From positions 1-35,182 of the forward strand of contig JABIFG010000329.1 of assembly GCA_018650795.1 (NCBI GenBank): 35,182 nt of DNA, in the 5' to 3' direction. Within the stretch, counting starts at the first letter, position 1. Every line of letters begins with the position of its first letter. The notes under the pieces are model-generated. The model worked only from the letters and a program-made list of their open reading frames with translations, made no database searches and was not told the DNA's origin. This DNA comes from Fidelibacterota bacterium. GTDB taxonomy: Bacteria; Fidelibacterota; UBA8477; JABMPR01. The translations under genes and the position numbers were made by a program. Positions 1-8,904 of the stretch are shown in pieces.

Positions 1-8
1 AACAAAAA

Positions 9-29
9 ACGCTTCAGATGAGGAAGCGT
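9..29 (-). terminator. Hairpin with A-tract, possible minus-strand terminator
   Basis: A perfect 7-bp stem (ACGCTTC/GAAGCGT) encloses a 7-base loop. A run of A lies on its left, so on the minus strand the stem would be followed by a T-tract, as in an intrinsic terminator. No minus-strand gene lies immediately to its right, so its role is unclear. It may belong to a neighbour outside the window or be an incidental hairpin. Confidence 0.25.
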
Positions 30-125
30 ATTAACATGAAATCGCAGCACCATGAGGTGTTTGCTTAATATGTTGGAGGCCCGGAAAGTGTCTCTTATTT
101 TTTAAGCGATCTTGTCCGAATTACT

Positions 126-2999
126 TTGACGACTTACACTCCTGAATTATTTATTCCAGGTGGCTTAACAGCCTCATCAAGTGATACGACGATTCGCCTT
201 AGATGGACTGATAACTCTAGCTTTGAGGCTGGTTTTGTCATCGAACGTGATGAAGGCAGTGGTTACCAGGCCTTGGCCACCGTTGTGACAAATGCCACTG
301 AGTACTTGGATGTGGCTCTGGAGTATGATAAGCAATACAGATATCGTGTTGGCATCTTTTATGAGGGTGTCAACTCTGAGTTTTCCAATACAGCTCTGGT
401 CAATTCGCCTCTCAGCTTTAGCCCGACCAATCTAGCTGCTGATGCGACCGCACTAACAATCGTTTTACGGTGGGATGATAACTGTATTTTTGAGTCAGGG
501 TTCAGATTGGAACGCGACGGTGGATTAGGATGGGAACCCCTGGTAGAGCTGGGAGCAAATGTTACCACCTACGAGGATGTTGATCTAGCATATGACACCT
601 GGTTTCGTTATCGAGTGGCCGCATTCACGCCATCCCTCCAATCAAGTTATTCAACCTATTATTCAATTTATTCGCCGCTACTTTTTGCACCCGTTAACCT
701 GGCGCTGACCACCAACGATACTTCAATTATCCTCACCTGGCAGGATAACTGCATTTTTGAGAGCGGATTTATCATCGAGAGGGGTCAGGGATCTACTAGT
801 GGTTATGGATATCTTGCTATCGATACCGTTGCTGCTGACGTCGTGACTTACACTGATTTTGATATGGAAGAGGATGCCTGGTACTATTATCGAGTGGCAG
901 CATATACTTCGGATGAAAGATCATCATATTCCAGCACTTCAGGTATTTCATCTCCTCTGAATTTTGCTCCTACATACCTGACAGCCACATCGGTCGATAC
1001 ATCAATCCAGCTACGCTGGGTGGACAATTGTATTTTCGAGGATGGCTTTATCCTTGAAAGAGATGCAGGTACAGGTTTCGAAGTAATTGCAGAATTGGGT
1101 ACAGATACGACAGGTTATCTGGATTCCGATATGGAATATGGTCTTATTTACACTTACCGGGTGGCGGCTATCGACGATGGAGAGCTTTCAGAATATTCCT
1201 GGGAAGTGTCTAGACTCTCACCTCTTCAATTTTCCCCCACATATCTTACTGCTGATGATGTAGGCAACAATATACAATTGGTCTGGAATGATAATTGTAT
1301 TTTTGAAGAGGGGTACATCGTAGAGCGCAATTCAGGCGCAGGTTATACACTCCTAGCTACTCTAGGGGCCAATTCCGCGAGTTATCTGGATACAGATATG
1401 ACTTTTGATGTGATCTACAGGTATCGTGTGGCTGCATTTACCAGCTCAACTCAGTCTGATTACACGAACTCATATTCAATCCAATCACCCCTGAGCTTTT
1501 CTCCTACCAATCTTTATGCCTTCGTGAACTCAAATTCTATTGACCTCTCCTGGCAGGATAACTGCATCTTCGAATTGGGATATATTTTAGAGCGAGATGA
1601 CGGGAGTGGTTTTGTAGAAATCGCTGATGTCACATCGGATGTTACTGCTTATTCTGACACAGACCTGACAGAGGGTGTAATTTACAGGTATAGAGTCTCG
1701 GCTTATACAGCCACACTTCAGTCTGACTACTCCTGGTCATTTACAGTGACTTCACCCATTCAATTTGCACCGGTAAATCTGCAGGCTGTTATTCAGGACA
1801 ACAGCATTGATTTATCGTGGGTGGACAATTGTTCATTTGAGGATGGGTTTGTCATCGAACGGGATGCAGGATCTGGTTTTGTGGAAATTGGTGATCTCAG
1901 TGCCAACTACACTTTTTATTCCGATGCTGATCTGGAATACTATACGATCTATCGTTATCGCGTAGCTGCCTATACAGCAACTGAACAATCTAATTATACA
2001 GGCATTATTAATGTTCAGTCACCCATGGAAATAACACCTTCAGCACTGGTTGCTACTTCCTATGATACAGAGATCCTCCTGGAATGGCAGGATAATTCCA
2101 CAGTTGAGGAAGGTTTTAGAATTCAACGTGATGACGGAACCGGTTACGTTCAGGTAGCCGAGCTGCTGCCAGATGTTGTTACCTATACCGACTATGACGT
2201 GGTTTACGGAACGGAGTATAGCTATCGTGTTCTGGCCTTTGCCAATGGCCAGGAGTCATCATTTACCAATGTGGCTACTGGGAGTATTGCCTGGTTGTAT
2301 AGCGAGTGGGAAACCATAAGTGCGGGTACCTATACAATAGGTGATGCGAGTGTTCCCTCTGGTGTCTTTGACCATGTCCTGGCTGCCGATATTGAGATGA
2401 TGCGGTATGAAGTGACAAATATTCAATACGCCGCCTTTATGGAAGAAGCCTATGTGGCAGGAGAAATTTCACTGAATGTTGAAGAAACCGGGTTTGAGAA
2501 CTCAGGTGGTGACCTCGTCTATAATCTGCTTATGACAGGAAGTCGAATTATATGGGATGGCTCAGCCTTCACCATATCGGAAGGTTATGCGCTCTATCCA
2601 GTTGTGGGTGTTACCTGGTATGGTGCTGATGAATTTGCGTCATTCTATGGCTGGTCACTGCCAACTGAAGCGGAGTGGGAAGTTGCTGCCAGAGCTGACA
2701 CAGAATTTGATTACCCCTGGGGTAATAATGATCCGACCTGTGATTTGGCGAATTTTTCAGGTTGTTCTCCGGAATTACTCGCCGTTGGTCAAACCTCAGG
2801 TGTGAGTCCCTTTGGTATCTATGACATGGTTGGAAATGCTTGGGAATGGACTGACTCATTTTATGATGGTGCCAATGACTCATATGTCTTGCGAGGTGGG
2901 AGTTGGTCCAATTACACAGACAACCTAAAAGTCTGGTATCGAACCGAGGGTTTACCAACATCAGCTTATAATACGATTGGGTTTCGCTGTGTGAGATAA
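126..2999 (+). CDS. Fn3-repeat protein with C-terminal FGE/SUMF1-like domain
   Basis: This is a probable surface or secreted protein. Residues about 8-720 are eight tandem fibronectin-III-like repeats of about 90 residues. Each starts near an S-P-[LIM]-x-[FI]-x-P motif and carries W-x-D-N-[CS]-x-x-E-x-G-[FY]-x-[IL]-[EQ]-R, and repeats 2-7 have a Cys in this motif. Residues about 728-957 match the formylglycine-generating-enzyme/sulfatase-modifying fold: an MxRYEVTN-like opening, LPTEAEWE, YPWGN, DMVGNAWEW, RGGSW (923-927) and a terminal GFRC. The two catalytic Cys of true FGE enzymes, expected just after RGGSW, are absent, so a structural or ligand-binding role is more likely than sulfatase activation. 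The only in-frame start is TTG at 126, without a visible ribosome binding site or signal peptide. The frame is open back to 69. The true N-terminus may therefore be lost to a frameshift or lie in another frame. A strong terminator follows. Confidence 0.85.
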   Translation: MTTYTPELFIPGGLTASSSDTTIRLRWTDNSSFEAGFVIERDEGSGYQALATVVTNATEYLDVALEYDKQYRYRVGIFYEGVNSEFSNTALVNSPLSFSPTNLAADATALTIVLRWDDNCIFESGFRLERDGGLGWEPLVELGANVTTYEDVDLAYDTWFRYRVAAFTPSLQSSYSTYYSIYSPLLFAPVNLALTTNDTSIILTWQDNCIFESGFIIERGQGSTSGYGYLAIDTVAADVVTYTDFDMEEDAWYYYRVAAYTSDERSSYSSTSGISSPLNFAPTYLTATSVDTSIQLRWVDNCIFEDGFILERDAGTGFEVIAELGTDTTGYLDSDMEYGLIYTYRVAAIDDGELSEYSWEVSRLSPLQFSPTYLTADDVGNNIQLVWNDNCIFEEGYIVERNSGAGYTLLATLGANSASYLDTDMTFDVIYRYRVAAFTSSTQSDYTNSYSIQSPLSFSPTNLYAFVNSNSIDLSWQDNCIFELGYILERDDGSGFVEIADVTSDVTAYSDTDLTEGVIYRYRVSAYTATLQSDYSWSFTVTSPIQFAPVNLQAVIQDNSIDLSWVDNCSFEDGFVIERDAGSGFVEIGDLSANYTFYSDADLEYYTIYRYRVAAYTATEQSNYTGIINVQSPMEITPSALVATSYDTEILLEWQDNSTVEEGFRIQRDDGTGYVQVAELLPDVVTYTDYDVVYGTEYSYRVLAFANGQESSFTNVATGSIAWLYSEWETISAGTYTIGDASVPSGVFDHVLAADIEMMRYEVTNIQYAAFMEEAYVAGEISLNVEETGFENSGGDLVYNLLMTGSRIIWDGSAFTISEGYALYPVVGVTWYGADEFASFYGWSLPTEAEWEVAARADTEFDYPWGNNDPTCDLANFSGCSPELLAVGQTSGVSPFGIYDMVGNAWEWTDSFYDGANDSYVLRGGSWSNYTDNLKVWYRTEGLPTSAYNTIGFRCVR

Positions 3000-3026
3000 T
3001 CGCAAATCCAATTTTAATGATACATC

Positions 3027-3059
3027 AACACCCTTCCTGAACAGAAGGGTGTTTTTTTT
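3027..3059 (+). terminator. Intrinsic terminator after the Fn3/FGE gene
   Basis: A perfect inverted repeat (AACACCCTTC / GAAGGGTGTT) with a 7-base loop runs directly into eight T residues, 27 bases after the stop codon. This is a textbook Rho-independent terminator for the upstream plus-strand gene, placed between convergent genes. Confidence 0.92.
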
Positions 3060-3070
3060 GATCCCTGATC

Positions 3071-3406
3071 CTACCAGACCATTGGAGTATATCCATTCTT
3101 GATGAGCGTGGATATCTGTTCACCAACATATTGAACGTTAACACCCAGGGCTGCGACTTTTTCTCCAACTCCATCTTCGTCAGCAATCATTTTACACGCA
3201 ACCGCAGTTTCTTGTTCGTTTTGATAATCCATTAATAGAGCCTGGAGTCGTTTATCAGTGAGCAAGAGTGCTTCAGATGGGCCAAAGAAGTACAACTTCA
3301 CCTCTTCCATCCAGGCGTGTTTCAGAGCATTCACAGCATACGTGGTTCCAGCCTGAGCTACTTCAGAGTCTCCACTACTGATGATGACAAGGAGCTTAGT
3401 ATTCAT
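3071..3406 (-). CDS. DsrE/DsrF-like family protein
   Basis: This small soluble protein of 111 residues has the DsrE-like alpha/beta fold: an N-terminal beta strand (KLLVIISSGD), helix (YAVNALKHAW), strand (VKLYFFGPSEALL) and a C-terminal G-V-x-V-x-x-G segment. A single Cys (C71, in VACKMIAD) sits where sulfur-handling members carry their active Cys. Family members take part in sulfur relay or are uncharacterised stress-linked oxidoreductase-like proteins, and nothing nearby narrows this down. The start is supported by GGAGA at 3414-3418, seven bases before the ATG. The gene is a single unit, convergent with the upstream gene and divergent from the downstream one. Confidence 0.75.
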   Translation of the reverse strand: MNTKLLVIISSGDSEVAQAGTTYAVNALKHAWMEEVKLYFFGPSEALLLTDKRLQALLMDYQNEQETAVACKMIADEDGVGEKVAALGVNVQYVGEQISTLIKNGYTPMVW

Positions 3407-3504
3407 TTTTATCTCTCCAACTAGTAAATTTCCAATTTCAGGTAACTTCTTTTATCAGAACAAATATATTCCATTTCTAAGTCAAATTGTGATGATTCTG
3501 TAGT

Positions 3505-3533
3505 TTGAAATATTTTTGAATTCGGACCATTAT
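3505..3533 (+). promoter_or_regulatory. Possible sigma-70-type promoter for the SBBP gene
   Basis: TTGAAA and CATTAT are separated by 17 bases, about 50 bases upstream of the ATG. The -10 matches the consensus at only four of six positions. Confidence 0.25.
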
Positions 3534-3582
3534 ACGCCATACTTAGGCCGAAAGAAATAATGTCCATATTTGGAGAAATCCC

Positions 3583-6500
3583 ATGCATTCGAAACTGAAT
3601 CCCCCAGCTTACTTAATCTTATCAATACTATTGCTTATCAGTGGAATGGGATATGGACGAAATACCTCTTCCTCAGCTGATTTGTTTCAAGATCACTCCA
3701 ATCCAAAACTGGGGAAAATGATCGATATGCGACCCAGTGAGCTGATCAATGAGTATCAAAATGCTGGAACTACACTTGGTCCGGGAATGGACAATTCAAG
3801 TACACCAAGCTGGCAGTTTAGAGATACCATGACAGACAGTGTCGATCTTGGCTGGATTCAGGAATTTGGATCCAATACTATGCCTAGTAGCGATGTGTTG
3901 ACAGGTTTAACTGTAGATGATGTCGGGAATGTATATGTAACCGGTATTAGTGATTTTAGCTGGCTTACTATAAAATATGATGCCTCAGGCACTCTGCTCT
4001 GGAGCCAGACCTACACCGAAGCTGGAATTACCGATACCTATGGGGATGATATTTTGGTTGATGATGACGGCAATGTCTATGTGACCGGATACCGCTGGGG
4101 ACCATTTATTGACTCTGACATTTTGCTCATCAAGTATGATCCATCCGGTACACAGCAATGGCTGGCAGAGTATGCTGGTGCTGGCCTCAATAACGATTTC
4201 CCCAATGATATCGCGATTGATCCTGAAGGAAATATCTTTATCGGAGGTTATAGTTACAGCGCGACGGTGGAGTCTGACTTTGCCACACTGAAATTTGACA
4301 ATGATGGTAATTTAGTTTGGGATGTGTTGTTTAATGGAAGTGCCTGGGCAGATGACTGGATCACTGATATCGCCCTGGATGATAGCGGCAATGTCTATGT
4401 GGCTGGCGTCAGTACCAGTGAGGATAGTAATGCTGATTATGGTATCATCAAATATTCAGCTGATGGTACCGAAGAATGGGTCACTCTTTTTGATGGGATC
4501 ACCGGTACAGATTGGGCTACCAGCATTGCACTCGATACTGCAGGTCAAACCTATGTAACGGGTGTAAGCCAACATTATGATGATTACATTGATTACTATA
4601 CACTCAAACTTGATACAGCAGGTACTGAACTTTGGGGCATTCGCTGGGGTGCTTCAGGAGATGGTGATAGTTGGGCTTCTGATATTGTCGTCGATGATAG
4701 CATGAATGTTACCGTCACTGGGGTCAGCTATGGAGGCGAGTTTGGTTTTGATTATGTCACCGTACAATGGGATTCCACTGGATCAGAATCATGGGTAGCA
4801 AGCTACACCAATAATCTTTTCGGAGGTTACGACGAAGCAACCGCGATGACGCTTGACAGTGAAAATAATATCATTGTAACAGGTGTGACTGAATCTGATA
4901 GTCAGACAGATGATATTGTAACAGTCAAATATGATACTGCTGGGGTAGAGTTATGGTCGCGCATATTTGATGGGGGAGAAGGCATCGATGATGCTGCTTT
5001 CTATTTGGGTCTTGATAGTAGTGGTGCCGTCCTGGTCGGTGCCCGGGCCAACTCCAGTTCAAATCTTGAAAACTATTCCATCCTCAAATATCAATCTGAT
5101 GGCACTGATAGCTGGGCATCACAATATGATGGTCCCGGTAACAGTCTGGACCTGGGAGTTACTCTGACTACAGATGGTTTGAGCAATGCCTATGTGGCGG
5201 GGATCATTGTCAGTCCCACGAATGGTTCGGACATCTCAATTATTAAATACGATACTACAGGTATCATGGAATGGTCCCGTGAGTACAATGGCGTTTCCAA
5301 TGGCAATGATGTACCTCGTGATATTTTGACCGATCCAGAAGGCAATGTAGTTGTCGTTGGCTATAGTGAAGGCTCAAATGGAGATAGAGATATCATAACC
5401 TTGAAATATTCATCAGATGGGGATCAATTATGGGTCGTCAGCTATAACGGTCCAGCTGGTAATGATGATGAGGCCACCAAGATGCTGATTGACAATAACG
5501 GACATATCTATGTGACGGGATATAGCAGCGGCAACTTGACCAATTATGATTATACCACGATCAAGTATGATGCCTCTGGGAATGAGACCTGGGTTGCCAG
5601 GTATGTGGGTCCCAATTATGGAACTGATGTTGCGGTGGATATTGTGATGGATGAAGAAGAAAATATCTATGTCACTGGCTCGAGTTATCGTATGGGTATG
5701 AATATCGATTATGCCACAGTGAAGTATGATATGTTTGGTTTTGAGGAGTGGGTCGCTCGTTACAATGGTGCTGTAAATCTAAATGATTATGCTACGGCTA
5801 TAGATCTGGATAACCTGGGCAATATTTACGTCACTGGATATACGGTAGGCGATGCCTTGAATGATGATATCACGACAGTAAAATATACATCTGCTGGCGA
5901 TGAAGTCTGGGTACGAGACTTTGATGGTGAGGCAAATTTTGAAGATCGGGGAAGTCACATCGCCGTAGATAATCGAGGTGGGGTAGTGGTCAGTGGATCT
6001 ACCTATGGGCTCAGTGGTGGAAAAGATTTCGTTACTTTGAAGTACAGCTCAACTGGTGATGTACAGTGGACCAATATATATGATGGGGCTGGTTTCGGTG
6101 ATGATCAAGTTCGGTCCATGACTCGAGATGGTACCGGCGCCATTTATGTAACAGGTCAGAGTTTATCCGCTTTGGGTAGCTATGATTATGCCACATTGAA
6201 GTATGCTGAGAGCGGTGAATTGCTGTGGGAAAAGAGTTTTACAGGTTCTGGCTACTCATATGATGATCCGGCCGATATGGTAGTTGATCCCCGCGGAACC
6301 GTCTGGGTGACAGGGAGTTCCCATTATATGCTGCTGGGCAATTTCGATTGGAGTCATGTAATAACCATTCAGTATCTCCAGAATTTGTATCCAGTATCCG
6401 TTGAACCCGAATTACCTCCAGCTTTCGCGCTGGAGCAGAATTATCCAAACCCTTTCAATCCTACTACCACACTGCAATATGACTTACCGGAAGCCGAAAA

Positions 6501-6696
6501 TGTGTCGCTAGTGATCTATAATATTCAAGGACAGGAAATTGTTGTGCTTGATGCCGGATTTAAAATGGCTGGTCGCTATAGTCTTGATTGGGATGCCAGA
6601 GATAGAAGAGGCCAGTCAATGAATACGGGTGTGTATTTCTGTCGGTTGAATGCAGGGGAGTATTCCCAGACAATCAAGATGCTCTATCTCAAATAG
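3583..6696 (+). CDS. Secreted SBBP beta-propeller repeat protein with C-terminal sorting domain
   Basis: This 1037-residue exported protein has an N-terminal signal peptide (MHSKLNPPAYLILSILLLISGMGYG). Residues about 85-930 contain some 15 repeats of about 57 residues, each with D-x-x-G-N-x-[IY]-V-T-G followed by [IVL]-K-Y-[DST]-x-x-G-x-x-x-W. This is the SBBP (seven-bladed beta-propeller) repeat pattern. From about residue 940 comes FALEQNYPNPFNPTT and a FlgD-Ig/Por-type C-terminal domain with GQEI, TGVYFCRL and a final IKMLYLK. In FCB bacteria this arrangement marks cargo for surface display or type IX-like secretion, which is inferred here because no secretion genes are in the window. The start is supported by GGAGA a few bases upstream. 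No enzymatic domain is seen. Its likely role is extracellular adhesion, binding or scaffolding. Confidence 0.9.
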   Translation: MHSKLNPPAYLILSILLLISGMGYGRNTSSSADLFQDHSNPKLGKMIDMRPSELINEYQNAGTTLGPGMDNSSTPSWQFRDTMTDSVDLGWIQEFGSNTMPSSDVLTGLTVDDVGNVYVTGISDFSWLTIKYDASGTLLWSQTYTEAGITDTYGDDILVDDDGNVYVTGYRWGPFIDSDILLIKYDPSGTQQWLAEYAGAGLNNDFPNDIAIDPEGNIFIGGYSYSATVESDFATLKFDNDGNLVWDVLFNGSAWADDWITDIALDDSGNVYVAGVSTSEDSNADYGIIKYSADGTEEWVTLFDGITGTDWATSIALDTAGQTYVTGVSQHYDDYIDYYTLKLDTAGTELWGIRWGASGDGDSWASDIVVDDSMNVTVTGVSYGGEFGFDYVTVQWDSTGSESWVASYTNNLFGGYDEATAMTLDSENNIIVTGVTESDSQTDDIVTVKYDTAGVELWSRIFDGGEGIDDAAFYLGLDSSGAVLVGARANSSSNLENYSILKYQSDGTDSWASQYDGPGNSLDLGVTLTTDGLSNAYVAGIIVSPTNGSDISIIKYDTTGIMEWSREYNGVSNGNDVPRDILTDPEGNVVVVGYSEGSNGDRDIITLKYSSDGDQLWVVSYNGPAGNDDEATKMLIDNNGHIYVTGYSSGNLTNYDYTTIKYDASGNETWVARYVGPNYGTDVAVDIVMDEEENIYVTGSSYRMGMNIDYATVKYDMFGFEEWVARYNGAVNLNDYATAIDLDNLGNIYVTGYTVGDALNDDITTVKYTSAGDEVWVRDFDGEANFEDRGSHIAVDNRGGVVVSGSTYGLSGGKDFVTLKYSSTGDVQWTNIYDGAGFGDDQVRSMTRDGTGAIYVTGQSLSALGSYDYATLKYAESGELLWEKSFTGSGYSYDDPADMVVDPRGTVWVTGSSHYMLLGNFDWSHVITIQYLQNLYPVSVEPELPPAFALEQNYPNPFNPTTTLQYDLPEAENVSLVIYNIQGQEIVVLDAGFKMAGRYSLDWDARDRRGQSMNTGVYFCRLNAGEYSQTIKMLYLK

Positions 6697-6715
6697 GAAA
6701 TAATTTTCAATTGTT

Positions 6716-6752
6716 ATCAAAGGGGGCTGGTGAATTACCAGCCCCCTTTGAT
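6716..6752 (+). terminator. Strong GC-rich hairpin terminator
   Basis: A 15-bp perfect stem, whose core is CAAAGGGGGCTGG against its complement, has a 7-base loop and lies 19 bases after the stop of the propeller gene. The trailing T content is modest (TTTGATTGTT), so termination may rest on the very stable stem. Confidence 0.8.
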
Positions 6753-6848
6753 TGTTCCCTGCCTTCTTAAGGAAGAGTCTATAGGTTTAGCAGAGCGAAG
6801 TAAAAATATGCTTAGAAGGCTCACACCTCCAAATGGGCTAAGCTTTGC

Positions 6849-6877
6849 TTGAGACTTGAATACCAGACAGTTATACT
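6849..6877 (+). promoter_or_regulatory. Candidate sigma-70 promoter for small ORF and dipeptidase
   Basis: TTGAGA at 6849-6854 and TATACT at 6872-6877 are separated by 17 bases, about 65 bases upstream of the 46-residue ORF. The spacing and hexamers are good. Between 6753 and 6941 I see no other feature. Confidence 0.5.
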
Positions 6878-6941
6878 TATCTTGCAGCATTCAATAAACG
6901 ATTTTAAATCAATATGACACACACTTCCAGGGAGAAAAAGT

Positions 6942-7082
6942 ATGGTGGATCAAAAACCAGCAAAGAAATCGGCAGAACGTCGTGGACCAGATCGTCGTCA
7001 AAAAGATGTTAAAGTCGCAGTAGAGCGAAGGAAAGATTTAAATAGAAGGGATCTCAGAGATCGTCGACAAAGATCCCGATAA
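6942..7082 (+). CDS. Small Arg/Lys-rich basic protein, 46 aa, coupled to dipeptidase
   Basis: This ORF runs from an ATG with a good ribosome binding site (GGGAG at 6930-6934, seven-base spacing) to a TAA whose last base is the first base of the dipeptidase ATG (TAATG). The product is 46 residues, extremely basic and polar, with repeated D-R-R and E-R-R pairs (ERRGPDRRQ, VERRKDLNRRD, DRRQ). It has no signal peptide and no membrane segment. I do not recognise a family. The charge pattern suggests nucleic-acid, membrane-surface or acidic-partner binding, or a highly charged helix. Its value could also lie in translational coupling, delivering ribosomes to the dipeptidase start. The upstream ribosome binding site and the exact stop-start overlap argue for translation. 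Confidence 0.6.
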   Translation: MVDQKPAKKSAERRGPDRRQKDVKVAVERRKDLNRRDLRDRRQRSR

Positions 7083-8329
7083 TGCAAAATCGATATTCCA
7101 TCAGAACTCTATCAGATCTCTTAGTAATAACTACCAGTCTGATATTCGTCGGTTGTTCCGCTGGGAATAATGCTGGTAGCATGAGTGAATCGGATATCCT
7201 GTCTTTTCATCAGCAAATCCTTACCATTGATACCCACGTTGACACGCCTCTGCGACTCAAGTATGAAGGCATTGATCTAAGTCAGCATCATGATCCCCAT
7301 GAATACCACAGTAAGCTGGATTTCCCCCGCATGGATGAAGGGGGACTTGATGCAGTCTTCTTTGCAATTTGGACGCCCCAGGGAGCTCGTACAGACTCAG
7401 GTCATTCAGCAATAAAGCAACAAGCTCTGGATATTCTTGATATAGTGGAAGCAGAGATAGGCAAGCTTTCTCAGTACGCTGAAATCGTGACCCACTCCCA
7501 AGACGCAAGTCGACTTCAAACTCTGGGTAAACATGCGATTTATCTGGGGCTGGAAAATGGGTACCCGATTGGCACAGATATAAACAACCTGGAATTATTT
7601 TATAAACGGGGTATTCGTTATATCACGCTGTGTCATATGACCAATAACGAAATTTGCGATTCATCCAATGACACCACTGAGTATGGTGGTTTGAGTCCCT
7701 TTGGTTTGAAGGTGATTAAGCGCATGAATCAACTGGGAATGATGGTCGATATTTCTCACAGCAGCGAGGCTACTGTTGAACAAGCTGTAGCAAGCTCACG
7801 TGCACCAGTCATTGCTTCACACTCCTGTTCCAAAGCCATGTGCGATAACCCTAGAAACTTGAGTGACAGTCTGCTCACGCTTATTGCTGCCAAAGGCGGA
7901 GTGGTTCAGATGTGTCTGCTCAGTGATTATATTACCCCTGATCCACCCCAGGAAGGCCGTGATTCAGCGCAGGCAGTTTTAAAGCAGAAATGGAAAGATA
8001 TTGATCGCCAAACTGACACTAATCGAGAGGCCTATCGTCTGGAATTGAGTGAGTTAAATCGAAATTTTCCAAGAGTATTACCCAGCGTAGCCGATGCAGT
8101 GGATCATATTGATCACATGGTTAAGCTCATAGGTATCGATCACGTGGGTATCGGAACCGATTTTGATGGGGGAGCTGCCCTATCCGACTGTTTCGATGTA
8201 AGTGAACTACCGAACATCACACTGGAACTTTTCAAGCGTGGATATAGCAAATCAGATATTCGCAAAATCTGGAGCGGCAATTTGCTACGTGTTTTTTCGA
8301 AGGTGGAGCACCTGGCTGCAACCCTCTAG
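7082..8329 (+). CDS. Membrane dipeptidase (peptidase M19, renal-dipeptidase family), lipoprotein
   Basis: This zinc dipeptidase hydrolyses dipeptides, probably in the periplasm or at a membrane surface. The metal and catalytic residues of the M19 TIM barrel are all visible: H52 and D54 (DTHVDTP), E159 (GLENG), H226 (VDISHSS), H247 (ASHSC) and D360 (GIGTDFDGG). Residues 1-25 form a lipoprotein signal ending in FVGC, with C25 as the lipidation site. Its length of 415 residues is normal for the family. The start overlaps the stop of the preceding 46-residue ORF by one base, and no independent ribosome binding site is seen, so translation probably depends on coupling. A substrate such as peptidoglycan-derived D-amino-acid dipeptides is possible but not shown by sequence. 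Confidence 0.93.
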   Translation: MQNRYSIRTLSDLLVITTSLIFVGCSAGNNAGSMSESDILSFHQQILTIDTHVDTPLRLKYEGIDLSQHHDPHEYHSKLDFPRMDEGGLDAVFFAIWTPQGARTDSGHSAIKQQALDILDIVEAEIGKLSQYAEIVTHSQDASRLQTLGKHAIYLGLENGYPIGTDINNLELFYKRGIRYITLCHMTNNEICDSSNDTTEYGGLSPFGLKVIKRMNQLGMMVDISHSSEATVEQAVASSRAPVIASHSCSKAMCDNPRNLSDSLLTLIAAKGGVVQMCLLSDYITPDPPQEGRDSAQAVLKQKWKDIDRQTDTNREAYRLELSELNRNFPRVLPSVADAVDHIDHMVKLIGIDHVGIGTDFDGGAALSDCFDVSELPNITLELFKRGYSKSDIRKIWSGNLLRVFSKVEHLAATL

Positions 8330-8414
8330 ACCTCCAGTTTCTGCTCGATCAACTCAATCCTCGATCCATTATTCCTAACAGGTGATTTCTCGCATGAAGG
8401 GTAGCTGATAAATA

Positions 8415-8442
8415 TTGATTTACCTCAAATTAGGACTATAAT
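8415..8442 (+). promoter_or_regulatory. Candidate sigma-70 promoter for the TerB-like/DUF2652 pair
   Basis: TTGATT (8415-8420) and a consensus TATAAT (8437-8442) are separated by 16 bases, about 55 bases before the next start codon. Confidence 0.5.
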
Positions 8443-8496
8443 AGTCACATATTAATTTAACTATCTATTTAGCAACAATTTCAGGGAGGAAAAGGT

Positions 8497-8904
8497 ATGG
8501 ACATTCAATTCGATAGACCTGCAGAAGCAATGGCTGCAATCACCTGGTTAATATGTAGCGCAGATGATGTAGGTTCGGTTGAGGAACGAGACTTTCTCCA
8601 TGCCCATATAAAGAATACACAGGATTTTTCCGGTATGTCACGTGCTGAATTCAGTACCTTGCTGACATCTACTCGTACCAAATTATTCAACAATTTGGAC
8701 AATAATGGATTTTGCCTGGCATCACCAGCCATCGATACCGTGATCAATGCTGCCAACGCTACATTGAATGACGATCAGAAATTTCAAGCCTATGTCATGG
8801 CCGTTGTACTTGAAAAATCAGATGGACTTGTTGACGAGGAAAAAGTAATCCTTGAAAAACTTCGTTCCCGTTTTCAGATCACCTTTGATATGACCAATGA
8901 GTGA
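8497..8904 (+). CDS. TerB-like (tellurite-resistance/DjlA N-terminal type) helical protein
   Basis: This 135-residue all-helical soluble protein resembles the TerB/DjlA-N fold: an opening helix (AEAMAAITWLICSADDVGSVEERDFL), a middle section, and a closing section with an acidic second half-repeat (AYVMAVVLEKSDGLVDEEKVILEKLRSRF). The duplicated pattern of helix, then D/S-D-G-x-V-x-x-E-E/K, then helix is typical. Family members may bind metal near the acidic motifs, but the function is mostly unknown. The ribosome binding site GGGAGG is strong. The stop TGA overlaps the GTG start of the next gene by four bases, so the two are translationally coupled and likely act together. Confidence 0.6.
   Translation: MDIQFDRPAEAMAAITWLICSADDVGSVEERDFLHAHIKNTQDFSGMSRAEFSTLLTSTRTKLFNNLDNNGFCLASPAIDTVINAANATLNDDQKFQAYVMAVVLEKSDGLVDEEKVILEKLRSRFQITFDMTNE

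Noticed and set aside
3583-6696. Regularly spaced repeated DNA that could suggest a tandem array or CRISPR
   Set aside because: The repeats are degenerate at DNA level, about 170 bases long and in frame. They encode SBBP propeller blades.
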